Assembly: GCA_031556375.1 (NCBI GenBank)
Contig: JAVBTA010000012.1
Span: 31,337-95,336, forward strand
Length of the DNA stretch: 64,000 nt
Direction: 5' to 3'
Source: BNXB01 sp031556375
GTDB lineage: Bacteria; Bacteroidota; Bacteroidia; Bacteroidales; Azobacteroidaceae
Part shown: positions 1-9,814 of the stretch, in pieces
How the letters are laid out: every line of letters starts with the position of its first letter
Numbering within the stretch: position 1 is the stretch's first letter
Program-made: the position numbers and the translations under genes
The notes under the pieces: model-generated
The model's input: only the letters and a program-made list of their open reading frames with translations
Database searches by the model: none
Told to the model about the DNA's origin: nothing

Positions 1-492
1 GGTGGATGTTCGAGTCCAGATGGTAAAAAGTGGAGGATCAAAGGTGAAATTTCAGGGCACATTGGATGTGGAGAAGAAGGAAGCAGCTATAATAACTGGT
101 GGAATCCCGATCCTTGGAGTCTGGATCCGGCCTTATACGATGATGATATGACATTTATTCTTAATTCGTCTCAAAAATATGTTCTAAACAACAAAGGAGC
201 ATCATTAATGAACGAATCGACAGCATCATTATTCCCGGATGGAAACTCAAGCGGGACATTCGTAACACATTATTACACACCTTCTCCAAATGCAAGCTGG
301 GCGATTACAAAAAATGGGAATGATAACTGGTTAGTGTTAAAAGGTGCAGTTCCTGCTTATGGAGTTAACCCGGCCTCACTTGCAAATGGTCAGTATAAGA
401 TTGTCTCAATAACAGAAACAGATATGCACATTGTATACCTTCCAGGAGGTATTAGCTGGCACTATTATCTGACTACAGCTCCAAGGCCATAA
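1..492 (+). CDS. C-terminal part of a secreted glycan-binding protein (5' end outside window)
   Basis: Frame 1 is open from the first base to the TAA at 490-492, so this is the last 163 codons of a longer gene. The visible part has a Trp/Gly/Asp pattern (KWRIKGEISGHIGCG, then NNWW, then LYDDDMTF) that I associate with the C-terminal module of PKD-type surface glycan-binding proteins in Bacteroidota beta-glucan loci; this is family memory, not a search. It precedes GH5, GH16, GH30 and GH3 genes on the same strand, which fits a role in holding beta-glucan at the cell surface. The N-terminus, signal peptide and any SusC/SusD partners lie outside the window. No enzyme motif is visible. Confidence 0.6.
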   Translation, partial: GGCSSPDGKKWRIKGEISGHIGCGEEGSSYNNWWNPDPWSLDPALYDDDMTFILNSSQKYVLNNKGASLMNESTASLFPDGNSSGTFVTHYYTPSPNASWAITKNGNDNWLVLKGAVPAYGVNPASLANGQYKIVSITETDMHIVYLPGGISWHYYLTTAPRP

Positions 493-514
493 TTTAAGGC
501 CAGAGTATATAAAA

Positions 515-565
515 CCGTCATTTCAAATATTTTGATGTTTATTTTCATTATATTTGAAATGGCGG
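515..565 (+). promoter_or_regulatory. Intercistronic hairpin between glycan-binding protein and GH5 genes
   Basis: Arms at 515-530 and 550-565 are complementary over 16 base pairs, with one G:U pair, around a 19-nt loop. There is no T-run after the 3' arm, so it looks less like a simple terminator than like an mRNA-stabilising or partial-termination element inside the polysaccharide operon. Confidence 0.6.
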
Positions 566-591
566 AAAATATAACACTTGAATCTCAAATC

Positions 592-2655
592 ATGAAATAC
601 TTCCTCTCTTTGTTGATAATCGGCTGTTTGTGGGTTACAAAAATGAATCTGCAAGCACAAGAAACTAATAATGAATTCCTCCACGCTTCGGGCACTAAAA
701 TTGTCGATAAAGATGGAAGTGAATTTATATTAAGGGGTATAGGCTTTGGAAACTATATGCTGGTTGAACCATATATGTGGGGAATTAATAACGCAAAATC
801 AAAAAAAAGCGATACTCAACAAGCTATCTTATCTTCATTAGCTCAACTTACAGGTTGGGATAACGTAAACACCTTCATGGATGAGTACCGTAAGAACTAT
901 GTTGCTGAAACCGATATCAAGATGTTGAAAGAGGCCGGATTCAATTCTATTCGGTTGCCTATGCATTACAATCTGTTTATTGAAGAAAATGCAACAAACA
1001 ATGCTATCCGGGAAAAAGGTTTTGCAATGATCGACGAATTATTGCAGTGGTGTAAAAAATATGAGATATACCTTATCCTTGATATGCATGCAGTTCCCGG
1101 AGGACAGAGTACAGACAAAGCTATTTCCGATCAATATTCTCCCGGATTATGGGATGGAGACTCTAAAGGAACTCCAGGTCAATATCAAACAAAGCTAATT
1201 ATACTCTGGAAAGAAATTGCAAAACGTTATGGCAATGAAAAATGGATCGGAGGATATGACCTGATTAATGAAATCATGTATTATCCAAGCCGGGGATTAG
1301 CACCTGAGATACGTAATTTATATCAACGAATCACAATTGCTATCCGTGAAGTAGATCCAAATCATATCTTATTCATTGAAGGAAACGGATATGCTAATGA
1401 CTTCGCAGAATTATTTCCGCCCTGGGATAACAATATGGCCTACAGTTTTCATCGTTACTGGTGCGGAAACAAACAATCCGACATACAGTATATTCTCAAT
1501 CTAAGGGACATATACAAATTACCTATTTGGATGGGAGAAAGTGGAGAAAACTCGAATACATGGTTTACTTCCGCCATCGAATTGCTGGAAAACAATAAGA
1601 CAGGATGGGCCTGGTGGGCATACAAAAAAGTCAGTAATATTTCCGGAATTGTCAGTATCCCTCGACCTGATGGCTGGGATAAAATATTAAATTACCTGGA
1701 ATCGTCGACAGATAATAGCGCTTCTCTTGGACTGAATGCTGAGAATACCAAAGCAATTTTAATGGAACTGGCTCAAAATACCAGATTGGAAAGATCAAAG
1801 ATTAACAAAGATGTTATCTATTCAATGATTAAACAACCATACAACAATAATACTCTCCCCTATGGAAACAATATTCTTCCGGGGAAATTATATGCTACGG
1901 AATATGATCTGGGCAGAAACGGCTTTGCATACAATGAAAAAGGTATTTTATCAAGGGAATCAAGCAGTGACGGAAGTTATAACGAAGGTTGGCTCGGCCG
2001 CAATGATGCGGTTGACGCTGAAACATGCACCGATCCCGGAAGCAATGGATTCAATATCGGTTGGACTCAATCCGGAGAGTGGCTCAATTATACGGTAAAC
2101 GCCCAACAAAAAGGAGATTATAATCTAAAAATAAGATATTCAGTAGGAACAAGCAGTTCTGGAAATGTAACTGTTAAATTGAACGGGGTAACTGTTATAA
2201 ATAACTTTTCTCTATCTTCTACTGGAGGATGGAGTAATTATCGCCTTGGTGATTTAGGAAAAATCACAATGAATCAGGGAACAAACGTAATCCAAATATA
2301 CATAAATACAGGATTTAATTTCAGTTACCTGACTTTTGATTATATCGAAAATTCAACAGGAATTTTTTCATTAAAAAATGAATCTTTTTGTTTCAACGGA
2401 ATTTTTCCTAATCCGGTAGTTTCATCTACTTCAGTCAGATACACACTTCCTTACGAAGTTGACAAAGTAACCTTCAGAATATATAATCTTCAGGGGGCTC
2501 TTTTGAATGTAATACACGCAAAAGAGACACAAAAGGGAGAAAACCGTATGGAATACTTCAATAATTTCACTTCCGGAGTTTATCAAATTCAAATGTGTGT
2601 GGAGAAAGGAAATCAAATGATCTATAAGGCTTTCTCAAAAATGATAGTCAAATAA
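592..2655 (+). CDS. GH5 glycanase with CBM6 and T9SS type A sorting domain
   Basis: Predicted secreted endo- or exo-beta-glucanase of 687 residues. After a signal peptide (about residues 1-23) comes a GH5 barrel (about 30-375) with the acid/base Glu in LINEIM (about E227) and the nucleophile in MGESGEN (about E316). A CBM6-like beta-sandwich (about 430-587, with GRNGFAYNEKG and GEWLNYTV) follows, then a C-terminal module (about 603-687, FNGIFPNPVV ... GVYQIQM) of the T9SS type A sorting kind. I chose ATG 592 because the upstream in-frame ATG (532) lies in the loop of the 515-565 hairpin and would put extra residues before a normal signal peptide. Export should be Sec then T9SS to the surface or medium. 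The GH5 subfamily is not determined; neighbours suggest beta-1,3/1,6-glucan as substrate. Confidence 0.88.
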   Translation: MKYFLSLLIIGCLWVTKMNLQAQETNNEFLHASGTKIVDKDGSEFILRGIGFGNYMLVEPYMWGINNAKSKKSDTQQAILSSLAQLTGWDNVNTFMDEYRKNYVAETDIKMLKEAGFNSIRLPMHYNLFIEENATNNAIREKGFAMIDELLQWCKKYEIYLILDMHAVPGGQSTDKAISDQYSPGLWDGDSKGTPGQYQTKLIILWKEIAKRYGNEKWIGGYDLINEIMYYPSRGLAPEIRNLYQRITIAIREVDPNHILFIEGNGYANDFAELFPPWDNNMAYSFHRYWCGNKQSDIQYILNLRDIYKLPIWMGESGENSNTWFTSAIELLENNKTGWAWWAYKKVSNISGIVSIPRPDGWDKILNYLESSTDNSASLGLNAENTKAILMELAQNTRLERSKINKDVIYSMIKQPYNNNTLPYGNNILPGKLYATEYDLGRNGFAYNEKGILSRESSSDGSYNEGWLGRNDAVDAETCTDPGSNGFNIGWTQSGEWLNYTVNAQQKGDYNLKIRYSVGTSSSGNVTVKLNGVTVINNFSLSSTGGWSNYRLGDLGKITMNQGTNVIQIYINTGFNFSYLTFDYIENSTGIFSLKNESFCFNGIFPNPVVSSTSVRYTLPYEVDKVTFRIYNLQGALLNVIHAKETQKGENRMEYFNNFTSGVYQIQMCVEKGNQMIYKAFSKMIVK

Positions 2656-2665
2656 CAATAAATAC

Positions 2666-3544
2666 ATGAAAAACATGAATTCTATCCTGTGCTTATTTTT
2701 GTTACTCGTCACAGCATGTGGTAACAATACTCCTTCAGAAGAACCAGTAACTCTTCCCGTTGTAAATCCGGAAATTCCTCAGGATACTATTTATTCTAAA
2801 TTCATTCCTGAGGGTTACACTCTCGTTTGGCAGGACGAATTCAATGAAACCGGTTCCGGAGGGAAAAATACCATGCCGAATATGAACAAGTGGTATTATG
2901 AAAAAGGAGCCAGTGGCTGGGGTAATAACGAACTGCAAAACTATATTGAAGGAGTAGACGGAACGGATACTTGTGCCCTAGTTTCGAAAGGGACTCTCAA
3001 GATTACAGCTAAAAAGAAAAATAATAAGGTTATATCTATCCGGATGAATACCAATCTCGCTTGGAAATACGGATATTTTGAAGCCCGGTTGAAATTACCG
3101 AAAGGAAAAGGTACCTGGCCTGCATTCTGGATGTTGCCTAAAGATTTCAAAAACTGGCCTCTGGATGGAGAAATCGATATTATGGAAGAAGTGGGATATC
3201 GTCCGAACTGGACTTCTTCAGCTATTCACTGCCAGTCGTACAATCACTCTATAAAAACAGAAAAAGTCGGAGAACAATTCATAGAAACAGCTCAAACTGA
3301 GTTCCATATCTACGCTTTGATATGGACAGAAGATTGCATTGAATGTTTTGTTGACGGAAAATCTCATTTTAAATTCGAAAACGATAACAATGGAGATAAA
3401 AACACCTGGCCTTTCAACGTCCCATTTTATTTGAAATTGAATCTGGCATGGGGAGGCAACTGGGGAGGATCCCAAGGTGTAGATGAAAGCGCACTACCCA
3501 CAACTTACGAAGTTGATTACGTAAGAGTATATCAAAAAAAGTAA
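2666..3544 (+). CDS. GH16 endo-beta-1,3-glucanase (laminarinase-like) lipoprotein
   Basis: Residues 1-18 form a lipoprotein signal peptide ending at a Cys in LLVTAC (C18). The remainder is a GH16 jelly roll with the catalytic ExDxxE motif in DGEIDIMEE (nucleophile E169, acid/base E174) and the flanking WPAFWMLP and YGYFEARLKLP segments typical of laminarinase-type GH16. It should cut internal beta-1,3-glucosidic bonds at the outer membrane. It starts 10 bases after the GH5 gene and 19 bases before the GH30 gene, so it is co-transcribed. Length (292 residues) is normal for a single-domain GH16. Lichenase or other GH16 specificities cannot be excluded by eye. Confidence 0.92.
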   Translation: MKNMNSILCLFLLLVTACGNNTPSEEPVTLPVVNPEIPQDTIYSKFIPEGYTLVWQDEFNETGSGGKNTMPNMNKWYYEKGASGWGNNELQNYIEGVDGTDTCALVSKGTLKITAKKKNNKVISIRMNTNLAWKYGYFEARLKLPKGKGTWPAFWMLPKDFKNWPLDGEIDIMEEVGYRPNWTSSAIHCQSYNHSIKTEKVGEQFIETAQTEFHIYALIWTEDCIECFVDGKSHFKFENDNNGDKNTWPFNVPFYLKLNLAWGGNWGGSQGVDESALPTTYEVDYVRVYQKK

Positions 3545-3563
3545 AGTAAAAACAAAAATTATA

Positions 3564-5006
3564 ATGAAAAAACATATAGCATTAGTTATCATTTTAGGTA
3601 CATTAGTCTGGAGTTGCGCCTCAAAGGAGAAAGCGCAACTATATGTAACGACTGCCGACCGGAGTATGGAATTAACTCCGGTCGAAGTCGATGCATCAAA
3701 AAATTCAGAAAACGTCATACTAATCAATCCGGATATCTCCTATCAGGAAATGGATGGGTTTGGAGCGGCAATTACAGGTTCGTCATGTTACAACCTGTTA
3801 CAAATGTCACAGGAAGACAGAACAGCCCTGCTGAAAGAAACCTTCGATCCTGTAACCGGAGACGGGTACAGTTACATCAGGATATCTATCGGTTGTTCGG
3901 ATTTTTCGATGGATGAATATACCTGGTGTGATAAACCAGGTATTGAAAACTTTGAAATTAACGAATATGATAAACGCGATCTATTTCCGATTCTAAAAGA
4001 AATTCTGGCTATCAATCCGAAAATAAAAATTATGGGTTCGCCCTGGACCTGTCCGATATGGATGAAAGTGAACAACCTGAAAGATTTACAACCCTTCGAA
4101 TCCTGGACCAGCGGACAACTCAATCCGGCCTACTATCAGGATTATGCTACCTATTTTGTGAAATGGATACACGAAATGAATGCAGAAGGTTTCAACATTG
4201 AATCAGTTACAATTCAGAACGAACCTCTTAACCGGGGCAATTCAGCTTCACTCTATATGACTTGGCAGGAGCAACGCGACTTCATAAAAACAGCCCTTGG
4301 TCCGGCATTCCGTTCCGAAGGCATTGACACAAAGATAATTGTGTACGACCACAATTATAATTATGATGTTAATAAGCCTGAAAATTCTGATCAGGTAGGT
4401 TATCCGTTGCATATCTACGAAGATGCGGAAGCAGCACAATATATAGATGGAGCCGCTTACCACGCTTATGGTGGACGTAAAGAAGAAATGCTGAACATTC
4501 ACAATACCCGTCCGGACAAAAACCTGTACTTTACAGAAATGTCTATCGGACTATGGGGAGATGGTTATAAGTTCGGAGGTGACTTGATGTGGAACATGCG
4601 TGAAGTTTGTCTCGGCACTATCAACAATTGGAATAAGGCCGTTATTATGTGGAACTTTATGCTTGACGACAAACATGCACCTTTCCGCCCGGGAGGCTGT
4701 AATATCTGTCTGGGATGTATCGATATTGACTCAAAAAATTATAAGACACTTACCAAAAACAGCCATTATTATACAATGGCCCATCTGAGTAAGGTTATCA
4801 AGCCCGGAGCCAAACGCATCGATTCGAAAGGATATACTGCAAATGGTTTGTATTACGCAGCATTCCTCAATCCGGACAATACATATTCCGCAGTAGTTCA
4901 AAATGATACGGATCAGGCTATTCCGGTTTCATTATCAGACGGAACTAATACATTCAGCTATGAATTACCGGCAAAAAGTGTTGTGTCGTATATCTGGAAG
5001 AGATGA
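3564..5006 (+). CDS. GH30 beta-glucanase lipoprotein (probable endo-beta-1,6-glucanase)
   Basis: A lipoprotein signal ends at C18 (TLVWSC). The body is a GH30 barrel: DGFGAAITGS near residue 64, acid/base Glu in TIQNEP (E220), nucleophile Glu in LYFTEMSIG (E325), and the C-terminal beta-sandwich expected of the family. GH30 includes glucosylceramidases and bacterial/fungal endo-beta-1,6-glucanases. The latter is preferred here because the gene sits between GH16 and GH3 in a beta-glucan operon, giving a set for branched beta-1,3/1,6-glucan. The 480-residue length is normal. Subfamily and linkage specificity are inference from context. Confidence 0.88.
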   Translation: MKKHIALVIILGTLVWSCASKEKAQLYVTTADRSMELTPVEVDASKNSENVILINPDISYQEMDGFGAAITGSSCYNLLQMSQEDRTALLKETFDPVTGDGYSYIRISIGCSDFSMDEYTWCDKPGIENFEINEYDKRDLFPILKEILAINPKIKIMGSPWTCPIWMKVNNLKDLQPFESWTSGQLNPAYYQDYATYFVKWIHEMNAEGFNIESVTIQNEPLNRGNSASLYMTWQEQRDFIKTALGPAFRSEGIDTKIIVYDHNYNYDVNKPENSDQVGYPLHIYEDAEAAQYIDGAAYHAYGGRKEEMLNIHNTRPDKNLYFTEMSIGLWGDGYKFGGDLMWNMREVCLGTINNWNKAVIMWNFMLDDKHAPFRPGGCNICLGCIDIDSKNYKTLTKNSHYYTMAHLSKVIKPGAKRIDSKGYTANGLYYAAFLNPDNTYSAVVQNDTDQAIPVSLSDGTNTFSYELPAKSVVSYIWKR

Positions 5007-5063
5007 AAATCAGGTTCACGGTAAACCCAAAAGACATATAAATATATAATAAACAATCATAAA

Positions 5064-7382
5064 ATGAAACTAAAATCATTATTATTAACTGTAATTGTCT
5101 TAGCGACAGGAATATTTGCGGTTAATGCACAAAAATCATCTATGAGTGATGCGGAAATCAAACAAAAAGTAGACGCATTGCTGAAAGAGATGACTTTAGA
5201 AGAAAAAGTGGGACAAATGGCACAGGTTACCCTGGATGTAATTACCAAAGGACCAAACCGGTTTTCCAGTGACGAACCCGTTCAACTGGATATGAATCTG
5301 GTTCGTGACGCTATTGTAAAATACCATCTTGGATCGGTATTAAATACAGCTAATAATCGTGCCCGTACACCTGAAGTCTGGGCTAAGATCATCGGAGGGA
5401 TACAGGATGTTGCCCTGAAAGAAACACGGATGAGGATTCCGGTAATCTACGGTATCGATGCTATTCACGGTGTAACTTACACAGCCGGCGCTACAATGTT
5501 CCCTCACGAACTGGCTTTGGCTGCAACCTGGAATCCGTCCTTAGGTTATATAATGGGTGAAGTCACCGCTTACGAAACCCGTGCAAGCAACATTCCCTGG
5601 AACTTTTCTCCTGTTCTTGATTTAGGAGCGGATCCCCGTTATTCCCGCCTGGGCGAAGGTATGGGTGAAGACCCTTACCTTATCAGCCAATTCGGGGTTC
5701 AAATCATCAAAGGGTATGAAGGCGACAAAAACGACATTTCCAACCCTTACAAAGTCGCATCTTGTATGAAGCACTTCCTCGGATATGCAGTACCTATTTC
5801 CGGTAAAGACCGCACCCCTGCCTATATTCCGGATCATGTATTGCGCGAATATCACCTGCCTCCATTTAAAGCGGCAATAGAAGCCGGCGCTCATACTATC
5901 ATGATCAATTCCGGAATTATCAACGGGATACCTTGTCACGCCAATTATGAATTGTTGACAAAACTACTTCGCGAAGAACTTGGTTTCCAAGGCTTAATTG
6001 TCAGCGACTGGGGAGATATTGAAAATATGTACAAACGCGACCGTGTTGCCGCAAATAATCGTGAAGCCGTTAAAATGGTTATAAATGCAGGATTGGACAT
6101 GTCCATGATCGCTTATGATTACGAACCTTTCTGCAATGACCTGGTGGCTTTGGTTAAAGACGGAGAAGTAAAAATGAGTCGTATTGATGATGCAGTAAGC
6201 CGTATCTTAACGTTGAAATACAAGCTGAATCTATTCAATAAACCAACTGTCAACTATAAGGATTATCCTAAATTCGGAAGTGATGAGTTTGGTAAGAAAG
6301 CTTATCAGGCTGCAGCTGAAGCGATCACTTTGTTGAAGAATCAGGATAATATACTTCCTTTAAGTAAGACTGCTAAAGTTCTGGTAACCGGTCCGGGCTC
6401 AAACTCAATGCGTCCTCTTAATGGTTGTTGGACATACTCCTGGCAAGGACAGCTCAGCGACGAATTCGCAGCCGGTTATAATACGGTTTCAGAAGCTATT
6501 CAAAAGAAGATTGGCGCCAATGCAACATGTATCCCAGGGGTTAGTTATGGAAAAGAAATGGATTATCGTATCGAAAACAAAGACAAATACGATGAAGCTC
6601 TGGCAGCTGCTAAACAATCGGATTATATCGTACTTTGTGTCGGAGAAAATTCTTATGCTGAAAAGCCCGGAGACCTGGTCGATCTGACTTTGAGTAAATT
6701 ACAGTTGCAATACGCTAAAGACCTGATTACAACAGGGAAACCGGTAGTTTTAGTCTTGGCTGAAGGTCGTCCACGCGTGATTCGCGAAATCGTTCCCGGT
6801 GTAAATGGTATCCTGATGGCTTACTGGCCAGGAAATTATGGAGGAGATGCTTTGGCTGACATTATTTTCGGAGATGTAAATCCTTCCGGAAAACTTCCTG
6901 TCACATATCCTAGTGCGGTTAATTCGCTGATAACCTACATCCACAAACCATCTGAAGAACAGGCTAAATCAGCCGGTATGTATAATTACGAAGGTGATTT
7001 CACCCCTGAATTTCATTTCGGATTCGGATTGAGTTACACTTCTTTCGAATATTCCAACCTGAAACTAAGTTCAAAAAATATCACAGGAAATCAGGATCTT
7101 ACAATCACGGTAGACGTAAAAAATACCGGAAAAAGATCGGGAAAAGAAGTCGTCCAACTATACACTTCCGACCTGGTAGCCGGCATGACTCCGGATATGA
7201 AACGCCTGAGAAGATTTGAAAAGATAGAGTTACAACCGGGAGAAACGAAAACCGTGAAGTTCACTATCAATGGGAAGGATCTGGCATTTGTAAACAATCA
7301 AAACAAATGGATCACTGAGCCGGGAGAGTTCAAAGCAATGATAGGAAATACCTCTTTGGAAGAAACATTCAATTATAAATAA
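5064..7382 (+). CDS. bglX: GH3 beta-glucosidase, periplasmic (BglX-type)
   Basis: This 772-residue enzyme should release glucose from the non-reducing end of beta-gluco-oligosaccharides. It has a Sec signal peptide ending near NAQ (residue 23) and no lipobox Cys, so it is probably periplasmic. The GH3 N-terminal barrel has the KHF motif (236-238) and nucleophile Asp in LIVSDWGD (D315). The alpha/beta sandwich follows with SYAEKPGD. The C-terminus (about 690-765) is the fibronectin-III-like domain, with VKNTGKRSGKEVVQLY. It is the last gene of the plus-strand glucan operon and ends just before a strong convergent hairpin. BglX describes family resemblance rather than proven orthology. Confidence 0.92.
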   Translation: MKLKSLLLTVIVLATGIFAVNAQKSSMSDAEIKQKVDALLKEMTLEEKVGQMAQVTLDVITKGPNRFSSDEPVQLDMNLVRDAIVKYHLGSVLNTANNRARTPEVWAKIIGGIQDVALKETRMRIPVIYGIDAIHGVTYTAGATMFPHELALAATWNPSLGYIMGEVTAYETRASNIPWNFSPVLDLGADPRYSRLGEGMGEDPYLISQFGVQIIKGYEGDKNDISNPYKVASCMKHFLGYAVPISGKDRTPAYIPDHVLREYHLPPFKAAIEAGAHTIMINSGIINGIPCHANYELLTKLLREELGFQGLIVSDWGDIENMYKRDRVAANNREAVKMVINAGLDMSMIAYDYEPFCNDLVALVKDGEVKMSRIDDAVSRILTLKYKLNLFNKPTVNYKDYPKFGSDEFGKKAYQAAAEAITLLKNQDNILPLSKTAKVLVTGPGSNSMRPLNGCWTYSWQGQLSDEFAAGYNTVSEAIQKKIGANATCIPGVSYGKEMDYRIENKDKYDEALAAAKQSDYIVLCVGENSYAEKPGDLVDLTLSKLQLQYAKDLITTGKPVVLVLAEGRPRVIREIVPGVNGILMAYWPGNYGGDALADIIFGDVNPSGKLPVTYPSAVNSLITYIHKPSEEQAKSAGMYNYEGDFTPEFHFGFGLSYTSFEYSNLKLSSKNITGNQDLTITVDVKNTGKRSGKEVVQLYTSDLVAGMTPDMKRLRRFEKIELQPGETKTVKFTINGKDLAFVNNQNKWITEPGEFKAMIGNTSLEETFNYK

Positions 7383-7386
7383 ACAC

Positions 7387-7434
7387 ATCGTGTCCACCTG
7401 CCGCATGAAAATAGTGCGGCAGGGAGGGCACGAT
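7387..7434. terminator. Bidirectional hairpin between convergent GH3 and TonB-receptor genes
   Basis: Arms at 7387-7405 and 7415-7434 pair over nearly their whole length (cores ATCGTG/CACGAT and CCTGCCGCA/TGCGGCAGG) with a 9-nt loop. It occupies almost the entire 57-base gap between two genes that converge, so it can end transcription from both sides. Confidence 0.8.
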
Positions 7435-7439
7435 AACGT

Positions 7440-9677
7440 TTAAAATTTTAACACTACATTTGCTAATACATTTGTTCCTGCCTGAGGGAAATAACGTAGT
7501 TGACTGATTCGTTTACTTGTATTATCACTACCCTCATACCAACTGTCATAGACATAGCCGTTGCTTTCATATTCTTCATTGAACAGGTTGTTGATCAACA
7601 GGTTCAGAGATAGGGATTTTATTCCTTTCAGGCTGAAAGAATAACCAAATCTCAGGTTATTGACGAAATACGGATCAATTTTCCGATCATTACTTTCCGA
7701 ATTATCAAGATACTGCTTCCCAACGTATATCGATTGCAATCCAGCCGACCATTTTTGGTAGTTGAATGAGAACAAACTATTGGCAACAATATCCGGAGAA
7801 TAGGATATGCTGGTTGTTCCCAGATCGTTCTTAACACCATAAACATATTCTGTGTAGTCTTTAATTTTGTTTTGACTGAATGTGACATTTCCGTTCCATT
7901 GCAACCAATGTGTAATCGGAAGTCCGGCAGTAATTTCAACTCCCATACGATAACTATCCGGAATATTGTCAGTAAGCAATTCACCGATATCACTAACTTC
8001 TCCCGTCAGGATCAATTGATCTTTGTATTTCATGTAATACAGATTCACTCCGGCAGAAAATGAAGATCCATGATATTTGTATCCTAATTCGTAGTCATAA
8101 AGAGTTTCTGCTTTAGGTAATACGCCCGGCTCTTTCCCTTCCGTATAATTATTCCGGTTGGGCTCCCGGTGACCGACAGCTAAAGAAGCATACAAATCAT
8201 TCTCCGGATTGATCCGGTAAAAAATTCCGGCTTTAGGATTGAAAAAATTGAAATTATTATCAAAACCGAGGACTTGCATTGCCTTTGTCGATTTATCATA
8301 CTCATCATTTTGTCCGTTGATCTTATACCTGATATGACGGTATTGCATATCGGCAAAGAAATTCCAATGATCATCCAATTGATAATTCGCCTTCAGAAAA
8401 ATGTTTGCATCCGTCTTTTCCGAATCACTCCGGTAATATTCATGTTCAGGATAAAAATCTGAGTCGCCTGCATAGTTCTTAGTCCAGATCACTTTCCCGA
8501 AGTGATTTCCATCATAGTAGTTACCTCCTCCTCCGAGAGAAATATCCCATTTACCTTTGATATAATCGAGGGAAAAAACCATACCTCCGAACCCATTATC
8601 CAGATGTTTTTGGCGGACAAGGTCTGTTTTTGTTACTTCTTTATCATCATAAATAAATGGTTTCAATCCATATTCAACCAGTTTACGACCCATTTTGTAC
8701 TCTTCATAATAACCGTCGCCTTTAGTATAATGTAAAGTTGCATTCAATTTAAGAAACGGATTAAGTACCTGAAGAAAAGACAATTGATAATTAGTTTGAT
8801 TATAATTATCGGTTTGATTATCATAGTAAAGAGGAAGCCCTTTACTATCTACTCCCATGAAGCCGCAAGGATTATAGGTACGATTGATAGCAAGGTAATC
8901 AATTTCTTCCCCATTCCCGCTCGGCACCCCGTCCCAGGCATGGTATGTCTTCTCTTTTCCTCCAAACACAATGAATTTCAAAAGAGTATTTGTATGGTGA
9001 TAACTAGCCTGAGCAAAATATGATTTCAGGTCTGTAGACGCCCTGTCTATATATCCGTCAGAGTTTATACCAGATAATCTCGCGTCAAAAGCCCAATGCC
9101 CTCCCATTTTCCCTGTACCGACTTTTAATGCGGCTTTTGATGTATTGAAAGATCCATAAGTCCCATCAAATTCAGCATACGGAAGAGTTGGGATATACGC
9201 CGTTTTAAGATTGATACTGGCTCCAAAGGCTCCTGCCCCGTTAGTCGAAGTACCGACACCACGCTGAACTTGTAAATCCTGTACTGAAGATGCAAAATCA
9301 GGAATATTAACCCAAAATACGCTTTGAGATTCCGCATCATTCATCGGGACTCCATTTGCCGTGATATTAATCCTGTTGGCATCAGTTCCACGCACCCGGA
9401 ATCCTGTGTAACCGACACCATTCCCCGCATCGGAAGTAGCGACAACAGAAGGAGTAAGAGTTAGCAAAAACGGGATATCCTGCCCGTAGTTTATTTTTTC
9501 AATTTGTGTCTTATCAAGGTCGGAATAGCTTAACGGCGTCTTTTCTTTTGCACGGGTAGCTATGACCTGAACTTCTTGCAAATCAACGGACTTCAGTGTA
9601 TCCGTTTTTTCCTGAGAAAATGTAAGTGTCGCTGTTGACAAAAAGCATGTCAACCAAATAAATAAAACCTTTTTCAT
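7440..9677 (-). CDS. TonB-dependent outer membrane receptor under TPP riboswitch control (probable thiamine uptake)
   Basis: A 745-residue protein with a signal peptide ending at TLTFSQ, a TonB-box-like stretch (LQEVQVIAT, near residue 35), a plug domain (LLTLTPSV, GYTGFRVRGTD, GVPMNDAESQSVFW) and a long barrel ending in the usual aromatic residue (VVLKF). Family membership gives TonB/ExbBD-driven import of a scarce ligand. The ligand is inferred from the TPP riboswitch in the leader (9815-9893), which points to thiamine or a thiamine precursor. Thiamine-regulated receptors of this sort are known from Bacteroidota, often next to pnuT and thiamine pyrophosphokinase genes; here no such partner is adjacent and the receptor stands alone. 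Confidence 0.88.
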   Translation of the reverse strand: MKKVLFIWLTCFLSTATLTFSQEKTDTLKSVDLQEVQVIATRAKEKTPLSYSDLDKTQIEKINYGQDIPFLLTLTPSVVATSDAGNGVGYTGFRVRGTDANRINITANGVPMNDAESQSVFWVNIPDFASSVQDLQVQRGVGTSTNGAGAFGASINLKTAYIPTLPYAEFDGTYGSFNTSKAALKVGTGKMGGHWAFDARLSGINSDGYIDRASTDLKSYFAQASYHHTNTLLKFIVFGGKEKTYHAWDGVPSGNGEEIDYLAINRTYNPCGFMGVDSKGLPLYYDNQTDNYNQTNYQLSFLQVLNPFLKLNATLHYTKGDGYYEEYKMGRKLVEYGLKPFIYDDKEVTKTDLVRQKHLDNGFGGMVFSLDYIKGKWDISLGGGGNYYDGNHFGKVIWTKNYAGDSDFYPEHEYYRSDSEKTDANIFLKANYQLDDHWNFFADMQYRHIRYKINGQNDEYDKSTKAMQVLGFDNNFNFFNPKAGIFYRINPENDLYASLAVGHREPNRNNYTEGKEPGVLPKAETLYDYELGYKYHGSSFSAGVNLYYMKYKDQLILTGEVSDIGELLTDNIPDSYRMGVEITAGLPITHWLQWNGNVTFSQNKIKDYTEYVYGVKNDLGTTSISYSPDIVANSLFSFNYQKWSAGLQSIYVGKQYLDNSESNDRKIDPYFVNNLRFGYSFSLKGIKSLSLNLLINNLFNEEYESNGYVYDSWYEGSDNTSKRISQLRYFPQAGTNVLANVVLKF

Positions 9678-9814
9678 TGTAAATTAATTATGCAGACAAA
9701 GATTTTTGCCTTTTTGACAAAAAATTTCTGTTTGCAGATTCAACAAAAATAAAAAGGGATAGTTTGAGATCGGATTCTTCACAATGATATTGGAAGAAAT
9801 GTGCCGGCCGGCAA

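Noticed and set aside
532..591. Upstream extension of the GH5 gene to ATG 532
   Set aside because: Lies in the loop and 3' arm of the 515-565 hairpin and would put 20 residues before a normal signal peptide.
1862..2098. Overlapping 78-codon reading inside the GH5 gene
   Set aside because: Another frame within a well-defined CBM6 coding region, with no independent support.
9803..9812. GCCGGCCGGC palindrome in the riboswitch leader as a separate operator
   Set aside because: It lies just outside riboswitch helix P1 and could be part of the RNA fold. Nothing supports a protein site.
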